From an uncultured Planctomycetaceae bacterium (GTDB lineage Bacteria; Planctomycetota; Planctomycetia; Planctomycetales; Planctomycetaceae), in contig CAIOTJ010000355.1 in the NCBI GenBank assembly GCA_903861195.1, positions 1-64,000 on the forward strand: a DNA stretch of 64,000 nucleotides, read 5' to 3'. The position numbers and the translations under genes were made by a program. Positions 1-10,638 of the stretch are shown here, piece after piece. The notes beneath the pieces were generated by a model. The model was not told the DNA's origin. It searched no databases and saw only the letters and a list, made by a program, of their open reading frames with translations. Position 1 is the stretch's first letter; every line of letters starts with the position of its first letter.

Positions 1-77
1 GGTTTTCGCCGCGGACCACAGCACGCCGACTCTCGGCGGAGCTCTCCCCGCATGGTCAAGCCCAGGTTTCGGGAAGC

Positions 78-1631
78 CTAACCCGACCCCTTCACCGCAG
101 CCGCGATCCGGGCAAGCGACCGCTCTTTCCCCAGCAAAACCAGGCAGTCGTACACACCGGGGCCCACGGGCTGCCCCGTAGTCGCCAGCCGGAGCGCGTG
201 GATCAGATCGCCGGTATTCAAACCCGCTTCCTCACAAAACGCCGGCAGCAACTGCTCGAGTGTCGAGACCGTGAAAGGCTCGAGGCCCGACATCCGCTCG
301 GCAAACGAGCTGAGCTGGGCTGGGATCCCCTCTTTCCGGACCCGCTTGTCGAAGTTCTTCTGGTCGACTGGATAGTCGTCACAAAAGAAGGACCGGGCCG
401 CGAGAATGTCGCTGAACACCTTCAGGCGATCCCCCAGAGCAGCCACAATCTGGGCCACAAACGCCTGTTGCTCCGGAGCGACTGGTTCGGACAACAGGCC
501 GGCCTGCACCAGGTAAGGCAGAACCCCCGCCAACTTCTGATCGTCGGGGAGCACTTTCATCCAATGCCCCTGGAAGCTGTACAGCTTGTCGGGATCAAAT
601 CCCGCCGGGGCCTTCACCACTCGGTCAAGCGAGAAATTCGCAGTCATGGTGTCGAGCGACATGATTTCGGTGGAGTCATCGAGCGACCACCCAATGCGCC
701 CCAACGCGTTCAAAACGGCCGCCGGCAAGTAGCCAATTTTCTCGTAGTATTCGACCATCACCGGATCGAGAGCCGCCGAGCCCGTCAGCCCCAATTGGGG
801 AAATACTTCATCGGCCTTCTCAAACAGCTTTTTGAACTGCGGATTCTTCCGGTAGGCTTCAATCTTGCGTTTGCTGAGCTTCTCTTTCGACCCAGGGGCC
901 GCCACATACGGTACATGAGCGAATTGGGGCAGTGCGTTCCCCAAAGCCTCGTGCAGTAACACCTGGATCGGGGTGTTCGACAGATGTTCTTCAGCACGAA
1001 TGACGTGGCTGATCCGCATCTGTGCGTCATCGACCACCGTCGCAAAGTTGTACAACGGCGTGCCATCGCCCCGCAGGATCACGGGATCGGGCAGGAGGGC
1101 CCCATCCCACTCCACATGCCCACGAATAATGTCTTCCAGAACCACCTTGCGGTCGCGCGGGATCAGAAACCGCAGCACCCATGGCCGACCGCTGGCTTCA
1201 TATTCGGCCTTTTGTCCGGGCGAGAGTTCCAGCGACCTGCGGATATTCAGATACGGCCGCTTGGCCTGTTCAGCCGCCTTGCGATCGGCCTCCACCTCGT
1301 CCTTGGTGGCGTAGTCGCGATAGGCATGGCCAGCCGCCTCCAAACGGGCCGCGGCGGCACGGTACAACTCGCCCCGCTGCGACTGGTAGTAGGGGGCCTG
1401 CGGACCACCGACCTCCGGCCCTTCGTCCCAATGCAGTCCTAACCAGCGAAACGCCTGGAGAATGGGACGCAGTGCCGCCTCCTGGTTCCGCGCCTGGTCC
1501 GTGTCATCGATCCGCAGGAGGAACTGCCCCCCGTTTCGCCTGGCCCACAACCAGTTGAAAAAGGCGGTCCGCATGCCGCCAATATGCATGTACCCCGTCG
1601 GACTGGGGGCAAATCGTGTTCGAACGGTCAT
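78..1631 (-). CDS. gltX: Glutamyl-tRNA synthetase
   Basis: Class I aminoacyl-tRNA synthetase that charges tRNA-Glu (and possibly tRNA-Gln) with glutamate in the cytoplasm. The N-terminus carries the HIGH-type motif within [12 protein letters not shown] (residues about 8-19). The KMSKS-type motif is present as KLSKRK near residue 254. At 517 residues it has the usual length for GluRS. The ATG at 1631 lies only 7 nt after a good -10 box, so the mRNA is probably leaderless. It sits downstream of the ribosomal cluster but is separated from it by an intrinsic terminator, so it is its own transcription unit. Identification is secure; whether the enzyme is discriminating or not cannot be read from the sequence. 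Confidence 0.97.
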   Translation of the reverse strand: MTVRTRFAPSPTGYMHIGGMRTAFFNWLWARRNGGQFLLRIDDTDQARNQEAALRPILQAFRWLGLHWDEGPEVGGPQAPYYQSQRGELYRAAAARLEAAGHAYRDYATKDEVEADRKAAEQAKRPYLNIRRSLELSPGQKAEYEASGRPWVLRFLIPRDRKVVLEDIIRGHVEWDGALLPDPVILRGDGTPLYNFATVVDDAQMRISHVIRAEEHLSNTPIQVLLHEALGNALPQFAHVPYVAAPGSKEKLSKRKIEAYRKNPQFKKLFEKADEVFPQLGLTGSAALDPVMVEYYEKIGYLPAAVLNALGRIGWSLDDSTEIMSLDTMTANFSLDRVVKAPAGFDPDKLYSFQGHWMKVLPDDQKLAGVLPYLVQAGLLSEPVAPEQQAFVAQIVAALGDRLKVFSDILAARSFFCDDYPVDQKNFDKRVRKEGIPAQLSSFAERMSGLEPFTVSTLEQLLPAFCEEAGLNTGDLIHALRLATTGQPVGPGVYDCLVLLGKERSLARIAAAVKGSG

Positions 1632-1638
1632 GTTCGGG

Positions 1639-1668
1639 ATGATAGAAGTCGGTGTGGAACACGGTCAA
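1639..1668 (-). promoter_or_regulatory. Putative sigma-70 promoter of gltX
   Basis: On the minus strand TTGACC (1668-1663) and TATCAT (1644-1639) are separated by 18 nt. Each box matches five of six bases of the sigma-70 consensus. The -10 box ends 7 nt before the gltX ATG, which puts the predicted transcript start at or within a base or two of the start codon. Confidence 0.65.
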
Positions 1669-1761
1669 GCAGTCCCCCTGCCTGCTGGATCAGCAGGATG
1701 TGCTGAGCAGCGATCCTGACGGGGCTTGCACAAATTCGACCGGAAGAGCGGGAAGCAGAAA

Positions 1762-1797
1762 CAAAAACGGCTGTCTTCGTCGCCGAAGACAGCCGTA
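1762..1797 (-). terminator. Intrinsic terminator after rplQ
   Basis: Read on the minus strand, a perfect 13-bp stem (1796-1784 with 1779-1767) closes a 4-nt loop and is followed by TTTTTGT. It lies 36 nt beyond the rplQ stop codon and marks the end of the ribosomal super-cluster. Confidence 0.9.
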
Positions 1798-1832
1798 ACA
1801 TGCCAAAATCCGCTTCGACTCAGAGGCTGAAC

Positions 1833-2435
1833 TCAGCCTTCCGAGGGAGTGACGGTGGGAGCGGTGGCCACGCTGGGGGCCTGCCGCTTCTTCTTGACCC
1901 GCTTCACGCGGTCGTTCACACCGACGAACTCGATCAGGGCCTGATGACCGGCGTCACCCAACCGACGCGTGGCGATCCGGAGAATGCGCGTATAGCCACC
2001 AGGACGAGTCTCAAATCGCTTGGCCAGCTCATCGAACAGAATGTCCACCGCCTCAGTGTCACGCAGCAGGGCGAAAGCCCGACGGCGATACGCCACGCCG
2101 GGCGCCCGGGCCTGAGCCCAGTCACGCCACTGGGCCGAATCGCGCCAAGCCTTCCACTCAGGAGTGTTACGAGCTGCATTCGACGACAAAGCGGACGCCT
2201 TCGCGTCGGTCACCAAAGCCTTGCGGGCGAGAGTGACCAGCTTCTCGACGTAGGGTCGCAACTCCTTGGCCTTCTCGACCGTGGTGATGATCCGCCCGGC
2301 GACTTCAGGACGACCGGGAGTCCCTTCTTCAGGCTGACGAACCGTCTTGATCAAGCTGGCTGCCATGTTGCGAAACATGGCCGCGCGGTGTGAGGCATTC
2401 CGGCCGAGGGTACGGCCTGCAATACGATGACGCAT
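1833..2435 (-). CDS. rplQ: Large subunit ribosomal protein L17
   Basis: L17 lines the outer end of the peptide exit tunnel. The chosen start gives [17 protein letters not shown], the canonical N-terminus. The frame opens 28 codons further upstream, but those residues match nothing in L17. The 200-residue product is longer than the roughly 120-residue E. coli protein: it has an insertion around residues 65-110 and an alanine/proline-rich tail. Last gene of the alpha-operon segment, 110 nt downstream of rpoA and just before the terminator. Confidence 0.93.
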   Translation of the reverse strand: MRHRIAGRTLGRNASHRAAMFRNMAASLIKTVRQPEEGTPGRPEVAGRIITTVEKAKELRPYVEKLVTLARKALVTDAKASALSSNAARNTPEWKAWRDSAQWRDWAQARAPGVAYRRRAFALLRDTEAVDILFDELAKRFETRPGGYTRILRIATRRLGDAGHQALIEFVGVNDRVKRVKKKRQAPSVATAPTVTPSEG

Positions 2436-2545
2436 GAGACGTTCACCTTCAACGAAAACGGGAAGCGACTTCCCGGGCTGAACTTTTGGTCTGACGGATG
2501 TGCCAACTCTGCGGCACACATTTGCTCAACAACTGACCGACGGGA

Positions 2546-3553
2546 CTACTTCCGCGTCGATTGGGGACGCTGACCCAACTTCAGGCCGATTGCTTCCAAC
2601 CGCTCCCGCACTTCCTGCAGAGTGGTCTCGCCGAAGTTCCGGACCTGTAGCAACTGCTCTTCCGACCGCGACACCAGATCGCGAACCGTATTGATCCCTT
2701 CGGACTCGAGGCAATTGGTCGCCCGGACTGAAAGATTCAGCTCAGCAAGGCTGCGACCAAGTTTGTCCTCCAGATCCAGATCGAGAGGGAAGTACCCAGT
2801 CTCCTCACCCATCTTCGCCAATCCGCCGCGATCCGGAGGAATCTCGGGGCCTGGCTCGCGATAGGTGATGAATGGGTTCAAATGCTTCCGCAGAATCTTC
2901 GCAGCCTCGACCAACGCCATCTCGGGAGTGGTGGTCCCGTTCGTCCAGATCTCAAGAACCAACTTGTCATAGTTGGTCCGCTGGCCGACGCGGGTCTCCT
3001 CGATCTTGTAGCGGACCCGGGTGACCGGCGCAAAGATCGCATCAACGGGAATCACACCCACTTCGGGGCTCCGTTGGTAGTGCTCAGTCGCGGGCAGAAA
3101 CCCGCGTCCGTTCTCCACCGTCAACTCGATGTTCAGCGGCACATCCTCCGTCATCGTGGCGATGACGAAGTCTTTATTGACGACCTCCACCTGGTCATCA
3201 GTAATGATGTCCGCACCAGTCACCAAGCCTTTGCGGGTCCGTTCGATCCGAATCTTCCGCGCTTCCACGCTGTGATTCTTCACCACCAGCGACTTGATGT
3301 TCAAGATGATGTCGGTGACATCCTCAACCACACCGGGAATCGAGGTGAACTCGTGCTGCACACCCTGGAACTTCGCCTGGGTCACCGCACTCCCCTCCAG
3401 ACTTGAGAGGAGAATTCGTCGAAGGCTGTTCCCGACGGTCACACCAAACCCACGCTCAAACGGCTCGGCGGTAAATTTGCCGTAAGTCGTTGTATTCTCT
3501 GGAGCGGCCACAGCACTGCTGGGCAGTTCCAATCCACGCCATCGAATTCGCAT
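2546..3553 (-). CDS. rpoA: DNA-directed RNA polymerase alpha subunit
   Basis: The alpha subunit dimerises to nucleate RNA polymerase assembly. The N-terminal domain shows the dimerisation signature [14 protein letters not shown] (about residues 41-54). The C-terminal domain, joined by an acidic linker, has [11 protein letters not shown]-like helices and a helix-hairpin-helix (about residues 255-325) for UP-element and activator contacts. Length is 335 residues, normal for the family. It lies between rpsD and rplQ, the conserved alpha-operon order. Confidence 0.97.
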   Translation of the reverse strand: MRIRWRGLELPSSAVAAPENTTTYGKFTAEPFERGFGVTVGNSLRRILLSSLEGSAVTQAKFQGVQHEFTSIPGVVEDVTDIILNIKSLVVKNHSVEARKIRIERTRKGLVTGADIITDDQVEVVNKDFVIATMTEDVPLNIELTVENGRGFLPATEHYQRSPEVGVIPVDAIFAPVTRVRYKIEETRVGQRTNYDKLVLEIWTNGTTTPEMALVEAAKILRKHLNPFITYREPGPEIPPDRGGLAKMGEETGYFPLDLDLEDKLGRSLAELNLSVRATNCLESEGINTVRDLVSRSEEQLLQVRNFGETTLQEVRERLEAIGLKLGQRPQSTRK

Positions 3554-3640
3554 CGCCGTGCTCTCCTCGAAAACAACCGCTTCCCACCCGGTTCCGGTCT
3601 ACGCAGCCTGCAGTCGACACCGTCGGCCGGCACCTCCTGC

Positions 3641-4273
3641 TCAACGCGACAGAAACTCGATGATCAGCGATGTCTGGACGGGAATCGACCAGTCCGTGTC
3701 TCCCGGAAGACGCAACACCCGGCCAGAGGGATTGTCTCCCGCAGAATCAACCGCCAGGAAGTCGGGAACACGCCCGCTGAACCCTTCCAGGCTTTGCTTC
3801 ACAAAACGCACGCTCTTCGGGCGGGCCTTGACCGACACCGTGTCTCCCGCCTTCACCAGAAAGCTCGGGATCGTGACCTTGCGACCATTCACACAGATGT
3901 GCCCGTGAGACACAAGCTGCCGAGCAGTCCGGCGATTCCCGGCAAACCCCATCCGGTGCACGATGTTATCCAGACGTCGCTCCAAGAGCGCCATCAGGGT
4001 GCTTCCGGTATTTCCCTTGGACCGACCGGCCAAATCCATATACCGCCGGAACTGGCGTTCAAACACGCCGTAATATCTCTTGACTTTCTGCTTTTCACGC
4101 AGGCGGGAGCCATAATCGCTGGTCTTACGACGCTTCTGGGTGTGCATTCCGGGAGGCTGCTCCCCACGCTTCTCCAAGGCGCACTTCGGCGAATCACACC
4201 GCAGCGTCTTCAGAAACAACTTCACCCCTTCGCGGCGGCACAACCGGCAGACCGGACCTGTATAGCGACCCAT
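3641..4273 (-). CDS. rpsD: Small subunit ribosomal protein S4, zinc-type
   Basis: S4 is a primary 16S rRNA binder that starts 30S assembly. The N-terminus has four cysteines (C9, C12, C26, C31), the zinc-binding C+ form of S4. An S4 RNA-binding domain follows at about residues 98-160 (RRLDNIVHRMGFAGNRRTAR). Length 210 residues is typical. Gene order rpsK-rpsD-rpoA is conserved. A roughly 220-nt spacer separates it from rpsK. Confidence 0.96.
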   Translation of the reverse strand: MGRYTGPVCRLCRREGVKLFLKTLRCDSPKCALEKRGEQPPGMHTQKRRKTSDYGSRLREKQKVKRYYGVFERQFRRYMDLAGRSKGNTGSTLMALLERRLDNIVHRMGFAGNRRTARQLVSHGHICVNGRKVTIPSFLVKAGDTVSVKARPKSVRFVKQSLEGFSGRVPDFLAVDSAGDNPSGRVLRLPGDTDWSIPVQTSLIIEFLSR

Positions 4274-4495
4274 GTTTCAGCTTCAGTTTCCAGGAATGTC
4301 CCAAGGGACAGTGTCAGTTCAGAAAAACGTCCTGCACAGGACTGGTTCAGGCCAGCCCCAATGGCTGACAAATCCGCTGGTCCGACGCCACAACTCTTTC
4401 GCGATTCAACCGGCCGGTCGGAGACCAGACCAACTCGGCGAAGGACGTCATCGCCAGTTGTGCTCGACACCTCGATCGAACACACCACTACGCCG

Positions 4496-4876
4496 TCAGA
4501 CGCGGCGCTTCTTCGGAGGCCGACAGCCGTTATGCGGCAACGGCGTGACATCTTCGATGGACTTGATTGACAATCCGGCCGCCTGCAGTCCGGTGATTGC
4601 ACTCTCGCGGCCCGAGCCAGGCCCCTTGACGCGAACCTCCAACTCTTTCACACCGAACTTCGATGCCTTCTCGGCACAGGTCTCAGCAGCCCGCTGTGCG
4701 GCGAAGGGTGTGCTCTTGCGGCTTCCCTTGAAACCCGATGTGCCTGCCGTCGCCCAACACAAAACGTCCCCATTCACGTCTGTGATGGTCACAGTCGTGT
4801 TGTTGAACGTCGCCTTGATATGGGCCACAGCCTTCGCCACGTTGCGGCGAATCTTCTTGCGAACTGCCTTACTCAC
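4496..4876 (-). CDS. rpsK: Small subunit ribosomal protein S11
   Basis: S11 forms the 30S platform near the E site. I place the start at GTG 4876 ([12 protein letters not shown], 126 residues) because AGAGGGAG sits a proper distance upstream and homologues begin with this basic segment. An in-frame ATG 18 codons upstream would add residues unlike S11. Core motifs [15 protein letters not shown] and [10 protein letters not shown] are intact. Confidence 0.94.
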   Translation of the reverse strand: MSKAVRKKIRRNVAKAVAHIKATFNNTTVTITDVNGDVLCWATAGTSGFKGSRKSTPFAAQRAAETCAEKASKFGVKELEVRVKGPGSGRESAITGLQAAGLSIKSIEDVTPLPHNGCRPPKKRRV

Positions 4877-4949
4877 ACCTGCACTCCCTCTGAATTCCTG
4901 CGACCGCCTGCCGCGAACTTCACACCACAATGTCTCTGGCCAGCTCCCC

Positions 4950-5018
4950 GACTCAGCTCACACCCCCACTCAACTCACACCCCTGGGCAACTCACACCCC
5001 TGGGGCAACTCAGATCCC
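4950..5018. repeat. Short tandem repeat in the rpsM-rpsK spacer
   Basis: Two near-identical 17-18-nt units (AACTCACACCCCTGGGC at 4972-4988 and a copy with one extra G at 4989-5006) are flanked by degenerate partial units at 4950-4967 and 5007-5018. On the transcript this is a G/T-rich stretch. It is too short and too irregular to be a CRISPR. Confidence 0.75.
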
Positions 5019-5104
5019 AATGTCTCAAACTCCAACTGGGCGCTGTTGCAACCAACGCGCCCCCGTGTGCCGCAGCTGTGGAATCTCGCCAGGCCAAATC
5101 TCGA

Positions 5105-5488
5105 TTAACGCAACTCCTTGACACCCTTCTTGCCAGCCACCGTCTTCCGAGGCCCCTTCCGGGTCCGGGAATTGGTGCGGGTCCGCTGTCCGCGAACAGG
5201 CAATCCGCGACGATGCCGGAAGCCCCGGTAGCAGGCAACCTCTCGCAGCCGGCTAATATCTTGGGCAATCTTGCGTCGCAACTGACCCTCGATCAGGAAC
5301 TCCTTGTCCAGGAGATTCGCGATTCGGGCCAGATCGTCGTCCGACAACTCCCGCGCAGGCCGATGAAGATCAAGTCCCAACTGGCGACAGATCTGGATCG
5401 CCGTGGTACGACCAATTCCGTAGAGGTAACCCAACGAAATGTAGGTCGGCTTGTCCGAGGGAATGTCGACACCCGAAATACGAGCCAT
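5105..5488 (-). CDS. rpsM: Small subunit ribosomal protein S13
   Basis: S13 sits in the 30S head and contacts the P-site tRNA and the B1 intersubunit bridges. The product starts MARISGVDIPSDK and has the helix-two-turns-helix core YGIGRTTAIQIC. The basic tail GLPVRGQRTRTNSRTRKG ends in KK. Length 127 residues is normal. It lies between rpmJ and rpsK as in other bacteria. Confidence 0.96.
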   Translation of the reverse strand: MARISGVDIPSDKPTYISLGYLYGIGRTTAIQICRQLGLDLHRPARELSDDDLARIANLLDKEFLIEGQLRRKIAQDISRLREVACYRGFRHRRGLPVRGQRTRTNSRTRKGPRKTVAGKKGVKELR

Positions 5489-5838
5489 TCAGCTCTCTCC
5501 GCTCTGCTTCTTCAAGCCTCTGAAAACCGGACTGGTGAGCCCGGAAACACCGGGGACTAAAGAGAATCTCGGGACCGGCCTAACCGCCGCCCCCGAGATT
5601 GGTTGCCAGCCCATTACTTGACCTTCGGTCCCGAATTGAGGGCCGCCTCACGGCACGCCTGAACTCAGTCCCAACGACAACTCCGTCTTGACGTCCGCAC
5701 AAAGCACTCACTCAAGCTATCCCGCCGCAGACAGTATCATCTGCCCGGCATGCAACTGAGCCATGTGCCCTTGTTTGTTTTCGCCTCCAAACGCTCCCTC
5801 ATGCCAACAGGCAAACCGAGAAGGAAGCACAGGAGATT
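5489..5838. other. Non-coding spacer between rpmJ and rpsM
   Basis: This 350-nt stretch contains no frame with ribosomal-protein similarity and no obvious ribosome binding site or terminator. I see no clear promoter on the minus strand. It is one of several unusually long spacers in this cluster. Confidence 0.6.
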
Positions 5839-5955
5839 TCAGCCCTGACGCTGCTTGTGACGTGGATTCAACGAGCAGATGACGTAGACACGCCCCTTCC
5901 GCCGAACCACTTTGCAGCCTTCACACACCCGCTTGACACTCGCTCGAATCTTCAT
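5839..5955 (-). CDS. rpmJ: Large subunit ribosomal protein L36, zinc-type
   Basis: This 38-residue protein starts [15 protein letters not shown] at ATG 5955. C11, C14, C27 and H33 form the zinc ribbon of the C+ type of L36. It is the smallest gene of the cluster. The frame runs upstream for 42 more codons, but only this start gives the normal L36 length. infA, which often precedes rpmJ, is absent. Confidence 0.95.
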   Translation of the reverse strand: MKIRASVKRVCEGCKVVRRKGRVYVICSLNPRHKQRQG

Positions 5956-6120
5956 CTCACTCTCACACAGGCTGGCCAGACAGCCTGCGGCAGTCTGGAA
6001 GATCCACGATGATACTCCACACCCCCGGAACTGGCAAGCCACTGACTTACCAATCCCCTGCTCAAATCGGTCCCCCGCCACCCTTCAGGCCGGGCAACTG
6101 CCGTCGATCACCGGATCCTC

Positions 6121-6888
6121 TCAACTCCCATCCGTCAGAATCGAAGGGCCTTGATCAGTCATCGCCACAGTATGCTCAAAGTGTACACTTGGCCGCTTGT
6201 CGCGGGTTTCGACTGTCCAGTGGTCGGAAAGAATCCGGACGGTTTTGCCCCCGGCGTTGACCATCGGCTCAATCGCCAACACCAACCCCGGAACCAATCG
6301 GAAATCCTGTCGAAGCAATTGCTTGCTCACAAAATTGGGAACCTGTGGGTCCTCGTGCATTTCCCGCCCGATCCCATGTCCCACAAATTGCTCCACAACG
6401 CTGAAGCCAGAGTCACGAACGTGCGACTCCATCTTCTCCGCCACTTGCGACCAGCGTTCGCTGCGTCCCATCTCCCGAATGGCCAGTTCCAGGTTCTCCT
6501 GGCCAACACGCATCAATTCCCGGCACTCCTCGCTGACCTCTCCGACGGCATAGGTCCAGGCCGAGTCTCCGCACCACCCATCCAGCCGACAGCCCGTGTC
6601 AACTTTGACAATGTCTCCCGCCTGGAGTGCCCGATGACCAGGAATTCCGTGAACGACCTCTTCGTTCACCGAAATGCAGCACACAGCCGGAAACGGAACT
6701 TTGCCCGGGACTCCCTTGAACAGCGGCTGAGCCCCCCGCTGCTCAAACAATCGTTCCACGGCAAGATCGATCTCCGCCGTCGTAATCCCCGGAGCAATCA
6801 GGGTGCGCACCAAACGATGTGCCTCCGCGACCACTCTGCCAGCGGAACGCATCAACTCAATTTCAGCCGGCCGTTTGAGCACAATCAA
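6121..6888 (-). CDS. map: Methionine aminopeptidase, type I
   Basis: Removes the initiator methionine from nascent proteins. The pita-bread fold metal ligands are recognisable: the VDTG Asp, the second Asp in [10 protein letters not shown], His in [10 protein letters not shown], Glu in LAIEPM and Glu in HFEHTVAM. The 255-residue length and lack of an N-terminal extension fit type Ia. The gene lies directly after secY. In many bacteria adk sits between them; here only 38 nt separate the two. Confidence 0.96.
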   Translation of the reverse strand: MIVLKRPAEIELMRSAGRVVAEAHRLVRTLIAPGITTAEIDLAVERLFEQRGAQPLFKGVPGKVPFPAVCCISVNEEVVHGIPGHRALQAGDIVKVDTGCRLDGWCGDSAWTYAVGEVSEECRELMRVGQENLELAIREMGRSERWSQVAEKMESHVRDSGFSVVEQFVGHGIGREMHEDPQVPNFVSKQLLRQDFRLVPGLVLAIEPMVNAGGKTVRILSDHWTVETRDKRPSVHFEHTVAMTDQGPSILTDGS

Positions 6889-6926
6889 GGTATTTTCCCG
6901 CGTCCCACTTCCTCTCTGGAGGAAGA

Positions 6927-8279
6927 CTAGGATTCCAGCAGGCCTCCGTAATTCCGCATCACGAGGTGACTGTCAATCTTCTGAATCAGATCCAACCCGA
7001 CCGACACCACGATCAACAGACCGGTCCCCCCGAAGAAACTCGCGACCACCCAATCCGTCCCCAACATGTTTTGAACGACGGTCGGGATGACCGCCACCAG
7101 AGACAAAAAGGCGGCACCAACATAGGTGATGCGGGTCATGACCTTCTCAAGGTAATCGGCAGTTCGCTTGCCTGGACGATGCCCCGGAATGAAACTGCCA
7201 TAGTCCTGGAGATTGTTCGCAATTTCCTTGGGGTTGAAAGTGATGGCTGTCCAGAAGAAGCAGAAGAAGAAAATCAGCGCGATGTAGCACAGGTTGTAGA
7301 TGTAACCACGCTCGCCGCTGAACGCCCCCGCCAGCGACTGAACCCAATCATATTGCCCCAACCAGCTCGAACGCAGCCAGTTGAGAATCAGGGTGGGAAA
7401 CATCAACAGGCTCGACGCAAAGATGATGGGCATAACCCCCGCCTGGTTGACTTTGAGCGGGAGGAACTGCTTCTGACCGCCGAAGACTCGCCGACCACGA
7501 ACATGTTTGGCGCTCTGTGTCGGGATCCGCCGCTGTCCCTGTGTGATGAAGATCACCCCCACCACCACAGCCACAAACAGAGCTGCCAGGATGAGGAGAC
7601 TCTCGATCCCCTGATCACCCCCCAGCCGGGGACCACCCTTCAGGTAATCATTGAACAGCTTGACAATGGCGGCCGGCACGCGAGCCAGAATTCCCGCCAT
7701 GATCAACAGCGAAATTCCATTCCCGACCCCATACTCATCAATCTGTTCGCCGATCCACATCAGGAAGATGCTGCCGGCAGTCATCGTGATGACGTTCACA
7801 AGATTCGGGAAGAATCCCCAGAAATCATCGTACACTGCATTTTGGCCCATCGACTGCTTCACAAATTGCAGCCACATCACGCTCTGCAGAAAGCAGAGGG
7901 CCACTGTCAGGTAACGAGTGTACTCATTGATCTTTTTCCGACCGACTTCCCCTTCTTTCTGGAGTTTCTCCAGGGGGGGCCAAACACTCGCCAACAGCTG
8001 CAGGATGATCGAAGCCGAGATATACGGCATGATCCCCAACCCAAAAATTGTCGCATTTCCAAACTCTGAGGCCGAGAACAGCTGCACCAGTTGGAAAGTC
8101 TGACCCAAGGGATTGTTGCTGGCCTGCATCTGCTCCATATTGCGCTTGATCTGCGATTGATCAATGTTCGGCAGGGTGATGTAGTACCCCAGACGATACA
8201 CGCACAACAGCGCCAGCGTGAGCCAGATCTTGCGACGCAGTTCCGGAATTTTGAAGACGGTCAGGAACTTGTCAAACAT
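6927..8279 (-). CDS. secY: Preprotein translocase subunit SecY
   Basis: Forms the protein-conducting channel of the Sec translocon in the inner membrane. The 450-residue product has about ten hydrophobic segments. Signature segments are recognisable: the first helix [19 protein letters not shown], the plug-region segment [18 protein letters not shown], and cytoplasmic loops rich in Lys/Arg such as QRRIPTQ. Its position after rplO is the conserved spc-operon order. Confidence 0.97.
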   Translation of the reverse strand: MFDKFLTVFKIPELRRKIWLTLALLCVYRLGYYITLPNIDQSQIKRNMEQMQASNNPLGQTFQLVQLFSASEFGNATIFGLGIMPYISASIILQLLASVWPPLEKLQKEGEVGRKKINEYTRYLTVALCFLQSVMWLQFVKQSMGQNAVYDDFWGFFPNLVNVITMTAGSIFLMWIGEQIDEYGVGNGISLLIMAGILARVPAAIVKLFNDYLKGGPRLGGDQGIESLLILAALFVAVVVGVIFITQGQRRIPTQSAKHVRGRRVFGGQKQFLPLKVNQAGVMPIIFASSLLMFPTLILNWLRSSWLGQYDWVQSLAGAFSGERGYIYNLCYIALIFFFCFFWTAITFNPKEIANNLQDYGSFIPGHRPGKRTADYLEKVMTRITYVGAAFLSLVAVIPTVVQNMLGTDWVVASFFGGTGLLIVVSVGLDLIQKIDSHLVMRNYGGLLES

Positions 8280-8494
8280 GGGTCAGCATCCCGCCTGGGG
8301 CAATCGGGCCGTGGAGAAATCCAATTCCCTGGAGGGTCGACATTCTCCAGTCTGTCGATCCGCCTCTGCACCGAAACTCGGTCGGGAGCCCACACATGGC
8401 ACACATCAGCTGCTTACAGCCGGGTGTGAAACCAATCGGTCCTCGACCGAAACCTGAAGGGCCCGATCTCCAGGCCCCCGGGGATTCCACCGTT

Positions 8495-8944
8495 CTAGTG
8501 GACCCTTTCCACGCTGCCACCGACCGCCTTGATCTTCGCCTCGGCGCCAGCCGAGAAGTCGGTCACTTTGACCGTCAACTTCTTGGTCAGATCACCCTTG
8601 GCGAGGATCTTGATCCCATCCCACTCCCCCTTCACCAATCCTTTTTCACGCAACGCAGCCTCGTCGACAACCGCACCATTCTCAAACCGCGCTTCGAGAA
8701 CCGAGACGTTGATCTCGGCCATCCGGCGGGTAAAGAAATTGTTGCTGAAGCCGAATTTCGCCACGCGCCTAAAAGCCTGCTTCTGCCCCCCTTCGAAGGC
8801 AAACCGCTTGGCATGACCGGAATGGGCCGAGTGTCCCTTGTCACCACGGCCGGCCGTCTTGCCATGGCCGGACCCAATGCCACGCCCGACACGTTTGCGG
8901 GCTTTGTGCTTCTGGATCCCACGATGGACGTCATTGATCTGCAT
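8495..8944 (-). CDS. rplO: Large subunit ribosomal protein L15
   Basis: L15 is a late-assembly 50S protein. The start at ATG 8944 gives [22 protein letters not shown] (149 residues, normal length), followed by the Gly-rich basic segment GSGHGKTAGRGDKGHSAHSG. Its ATG overlaps the rpsE stop (TGATG), which leaves no room for rpmD (L30), the gene that usually lies between them. Confidence 0.95.
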   Translation of the reverse strand: MQINDVHRGIQKHKARKRVGRGIGSGHGKTAGRGDKGHSAHSGHAKRFAFEGGQKQAFRRVAKFGFSNNFFTRRMAEINVSVLEARFENGAVVDEAALREKGLVKGEWDGIKILAKGDLTKKLTVKVTDFSAGAEAKIKAVGGSVERVH

Positions 8945-9426
8945 CAGACATTCACTCCCCGCAGACGGGAGACCTGGTCCCGCGTGCGCAACTGGCTTAG
9001 GGCATTCATCGTCGCCCGCACCAGATTCATTGGATTGGACGAACCGCGGCACTTCGTCAGCACGTCTTGAATCCCGGCCGACTCCAAAACAGCCCGCACT
9101 GTGTTGCCGGCAATCACACCGGTTCCCGGCATGGCGGGAATCAGCACCACGCGAGCCGCACCGTATCGCCCCTCGACAAGGTGCGGGATTGTGGTTTGCA
9201 CCAACGGCACACTAATCGAAGCCCGATTGGTCTGCCGGACAGCCTTTTCGACCGCCTGAGGAACCTCAGTCCCCTTCCCATAACCCCAACCCACCTTTCC
9301 CTTGTGGTCTCCCAGGACCACGAGGGCGGTGAACGTGAATCGACGGCCACCCTTGACCACGCAGGCACAACGCCGGATCTGGACGACCTTTTCCTGCCCC
9401 TGATGGGACTCTTTTTCCGAAGCCAC
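8944..9426 (-). CDS. rpsE: Small subunit ribosomal protein S5
   Basis: S5 contributes to decoding accuracy and mRNA unwinding at the entry channel. The double-stranded RNA-binding-like domain is seen around [20 protein letters not shown]. The conserved loop [20 protein letters not shown] and the C-terminal domain with [16 protein letters not shown] follow. Length 160 residues. Its stop overlaps the rplO start. Confidence 0.96.
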   Translation of the reverse strand: MASEKESHQGQEKVVQIRRCACVVKGGRRFTFTALVVLGDHKGKVGWGYGKGTEVPQAVEKAVRQTNRASISVPLVQTTIPHLVEGRYGAARVVLIPAMPGTGVIAGNTVRAVLESAGIQDVLTKCRGSSNPMNLVRATMNALSQLRTRDQVSRLRGVNV

Positions 9427-9444
9427 TGCTGAGATCCTCTGCCT

Positions 9445-9813
9445 TTAGAAATTGAGTCCACCTGCGCGGGCGGCGTCGGCCAACGCAGCCACCCGCCCGT
9501 GGTACCGGTATTGCCCCCGGTCAAACGCCACATCCTTGATTCCGGCCTTCAGGGCGCGCTCCGCCAACGCTTTGCCAACAACCTCGGCCGCTCCCTTGTT
9601 CCCACCGTTACTGTCGGCGGGAAGCAGCGACTTCTCAGCACTGCTGGCGGCACACAGAGAAACACCACGATCATCATCGATGATCTGGGCGTAGATGTAC
9701 TTGTTGCTGCGGAACACAGTCAACCGCGGCCGCGACGCGGAGCCTCGGACCCGCTTCCGCACCCGCCATGCCCGCACCTGCTTTTGACGGGCCCTGCGCT
9801 TCACCAAACTCAT
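9445..9813 (-). CDS. rplR: Large subunit ribosomal protein L18
   Basis: L18 binds 5S rRNA together with L5. Seen are the basic N-terminus [39 protein letters not shown], and the C-terminal [20 protein letters not shown]. Length 122 residues. It lies 18 nt upstream of rpsE in the normal spc order. Confidence 0.96.
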   Translation of the reverse strand: MSLVKRRARQKQVRAWRVRKRVRGSASRPRLTVFRSNKYIYAQIIDDDRGVSLCAASSAEKSLLPADSNGGNKGAAEVVGKALAERALKAGIKDVAFDRGQYRYHGRVAALADAARAGGLNF

Positions 9814-9882
9814 GCTGACACCACTCCTGAATTCGTGATCCGCCTGGAGAACCCCACTCAGGTTCTCCGCCGGTCGACGACA

Positions 9883-10434
9883 CTAACCGCCACTCGCCTG
9901 AGACTTGCCCGCCTTCCGACGAACATTCTCTCCCTCATACCGGATTCCCTTCCCCTTGTAGGGCTCGGGAGGACGCACCCTGCGAATCACCGCGGCGAAC
10001 TGGCCAACCGCCTGGCGATCACAGCTCGTCAAGGTAATGTGGGTCGGATCCGGCACAACACAGGTAACACCACTCGGAATCGGCAGCTTCACGATGTTCG
10101 CGAACCCGACCGACAGATTCAGCGATTTCCCGCCGACCAACTGCGCCTGGTACCCGACCCCCTGAATTTCCAGCTTTTTGGTGAACGGATTCACAACTCC
10201 GGACACCATGTTGCTGAGCAGAGCTCGGGTCAACCCGTGCAGCGCGCGATTCTGCGCCTCATCGTCATGACGGGAAACGCTGAGTTGCTTGCCATCCTGA
10301 GCCACAACCTGGATGTTGGGATGCACGGTCAGATGAAGTTCGCCCTTGGGCCCCTTGATCGTGACCTTCTGGCCCTCAATCTTCGCCGTGACTCCCGCAG
10401 GGAGATCGACCGGCTTTTTTCCAATCCGCGACAT
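9883..10434 (-). CDS. rplF: Large subunit ribosomal protein L6
   Basis: L6 lies near the sarcin-ricin loop where elongation factors dock. It begins MSRIGKKPVDLPAGVT and has the family signature RRVRPPEPYKGKGIRYEGE near the C-terminus. Length 183 residues is normal. It sits between rpsH and rplR, with a spacer of about 200 nt on the rpsH side. Confidence 0.96.
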   Translation of the reverse strand: MSRIGKKPVDLPAGVTAKIEGQKVTIKGPKGELHLTVHPNIQVVAQDGKQLSVSRHDDEAQNRALHGLTRALLSNMVSGVVNPFTKKLEIQGVGYQAQLVGGKSLNLSVGFANIVKLPIPSGVTCVVPDPTHITLTSCDRQAVGQFAAVIRRVRPPEPYKGKGIRYEGENVRRKAGKSQASGG

Positions 10435-10638
10435 CGTTCTTCCAACCCAAACTGGATTTGTGCTCTCACATCCGCCAGACCAAACCTGACGGCCGTCTCA
10501 CCTAGCTCGCCTGTCTATCCCCTCCCGCTCATCCCTGTGGCCTCCGGAACGCTGTCAGCGACCCCCAAGACCCAGTGGACGCTGCGATCCGGACGATCAC
10601 TTGACGACCGGATTGTCCCGCACGCCACAATCGGCGAC

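Noticed and set aside
4950-5018. Tandem repeats considered as a CRISPR array
   Set aside because: Units are 17-18 nt, directly adjacent with no spacers, only two good copies, and no cas genes are present.
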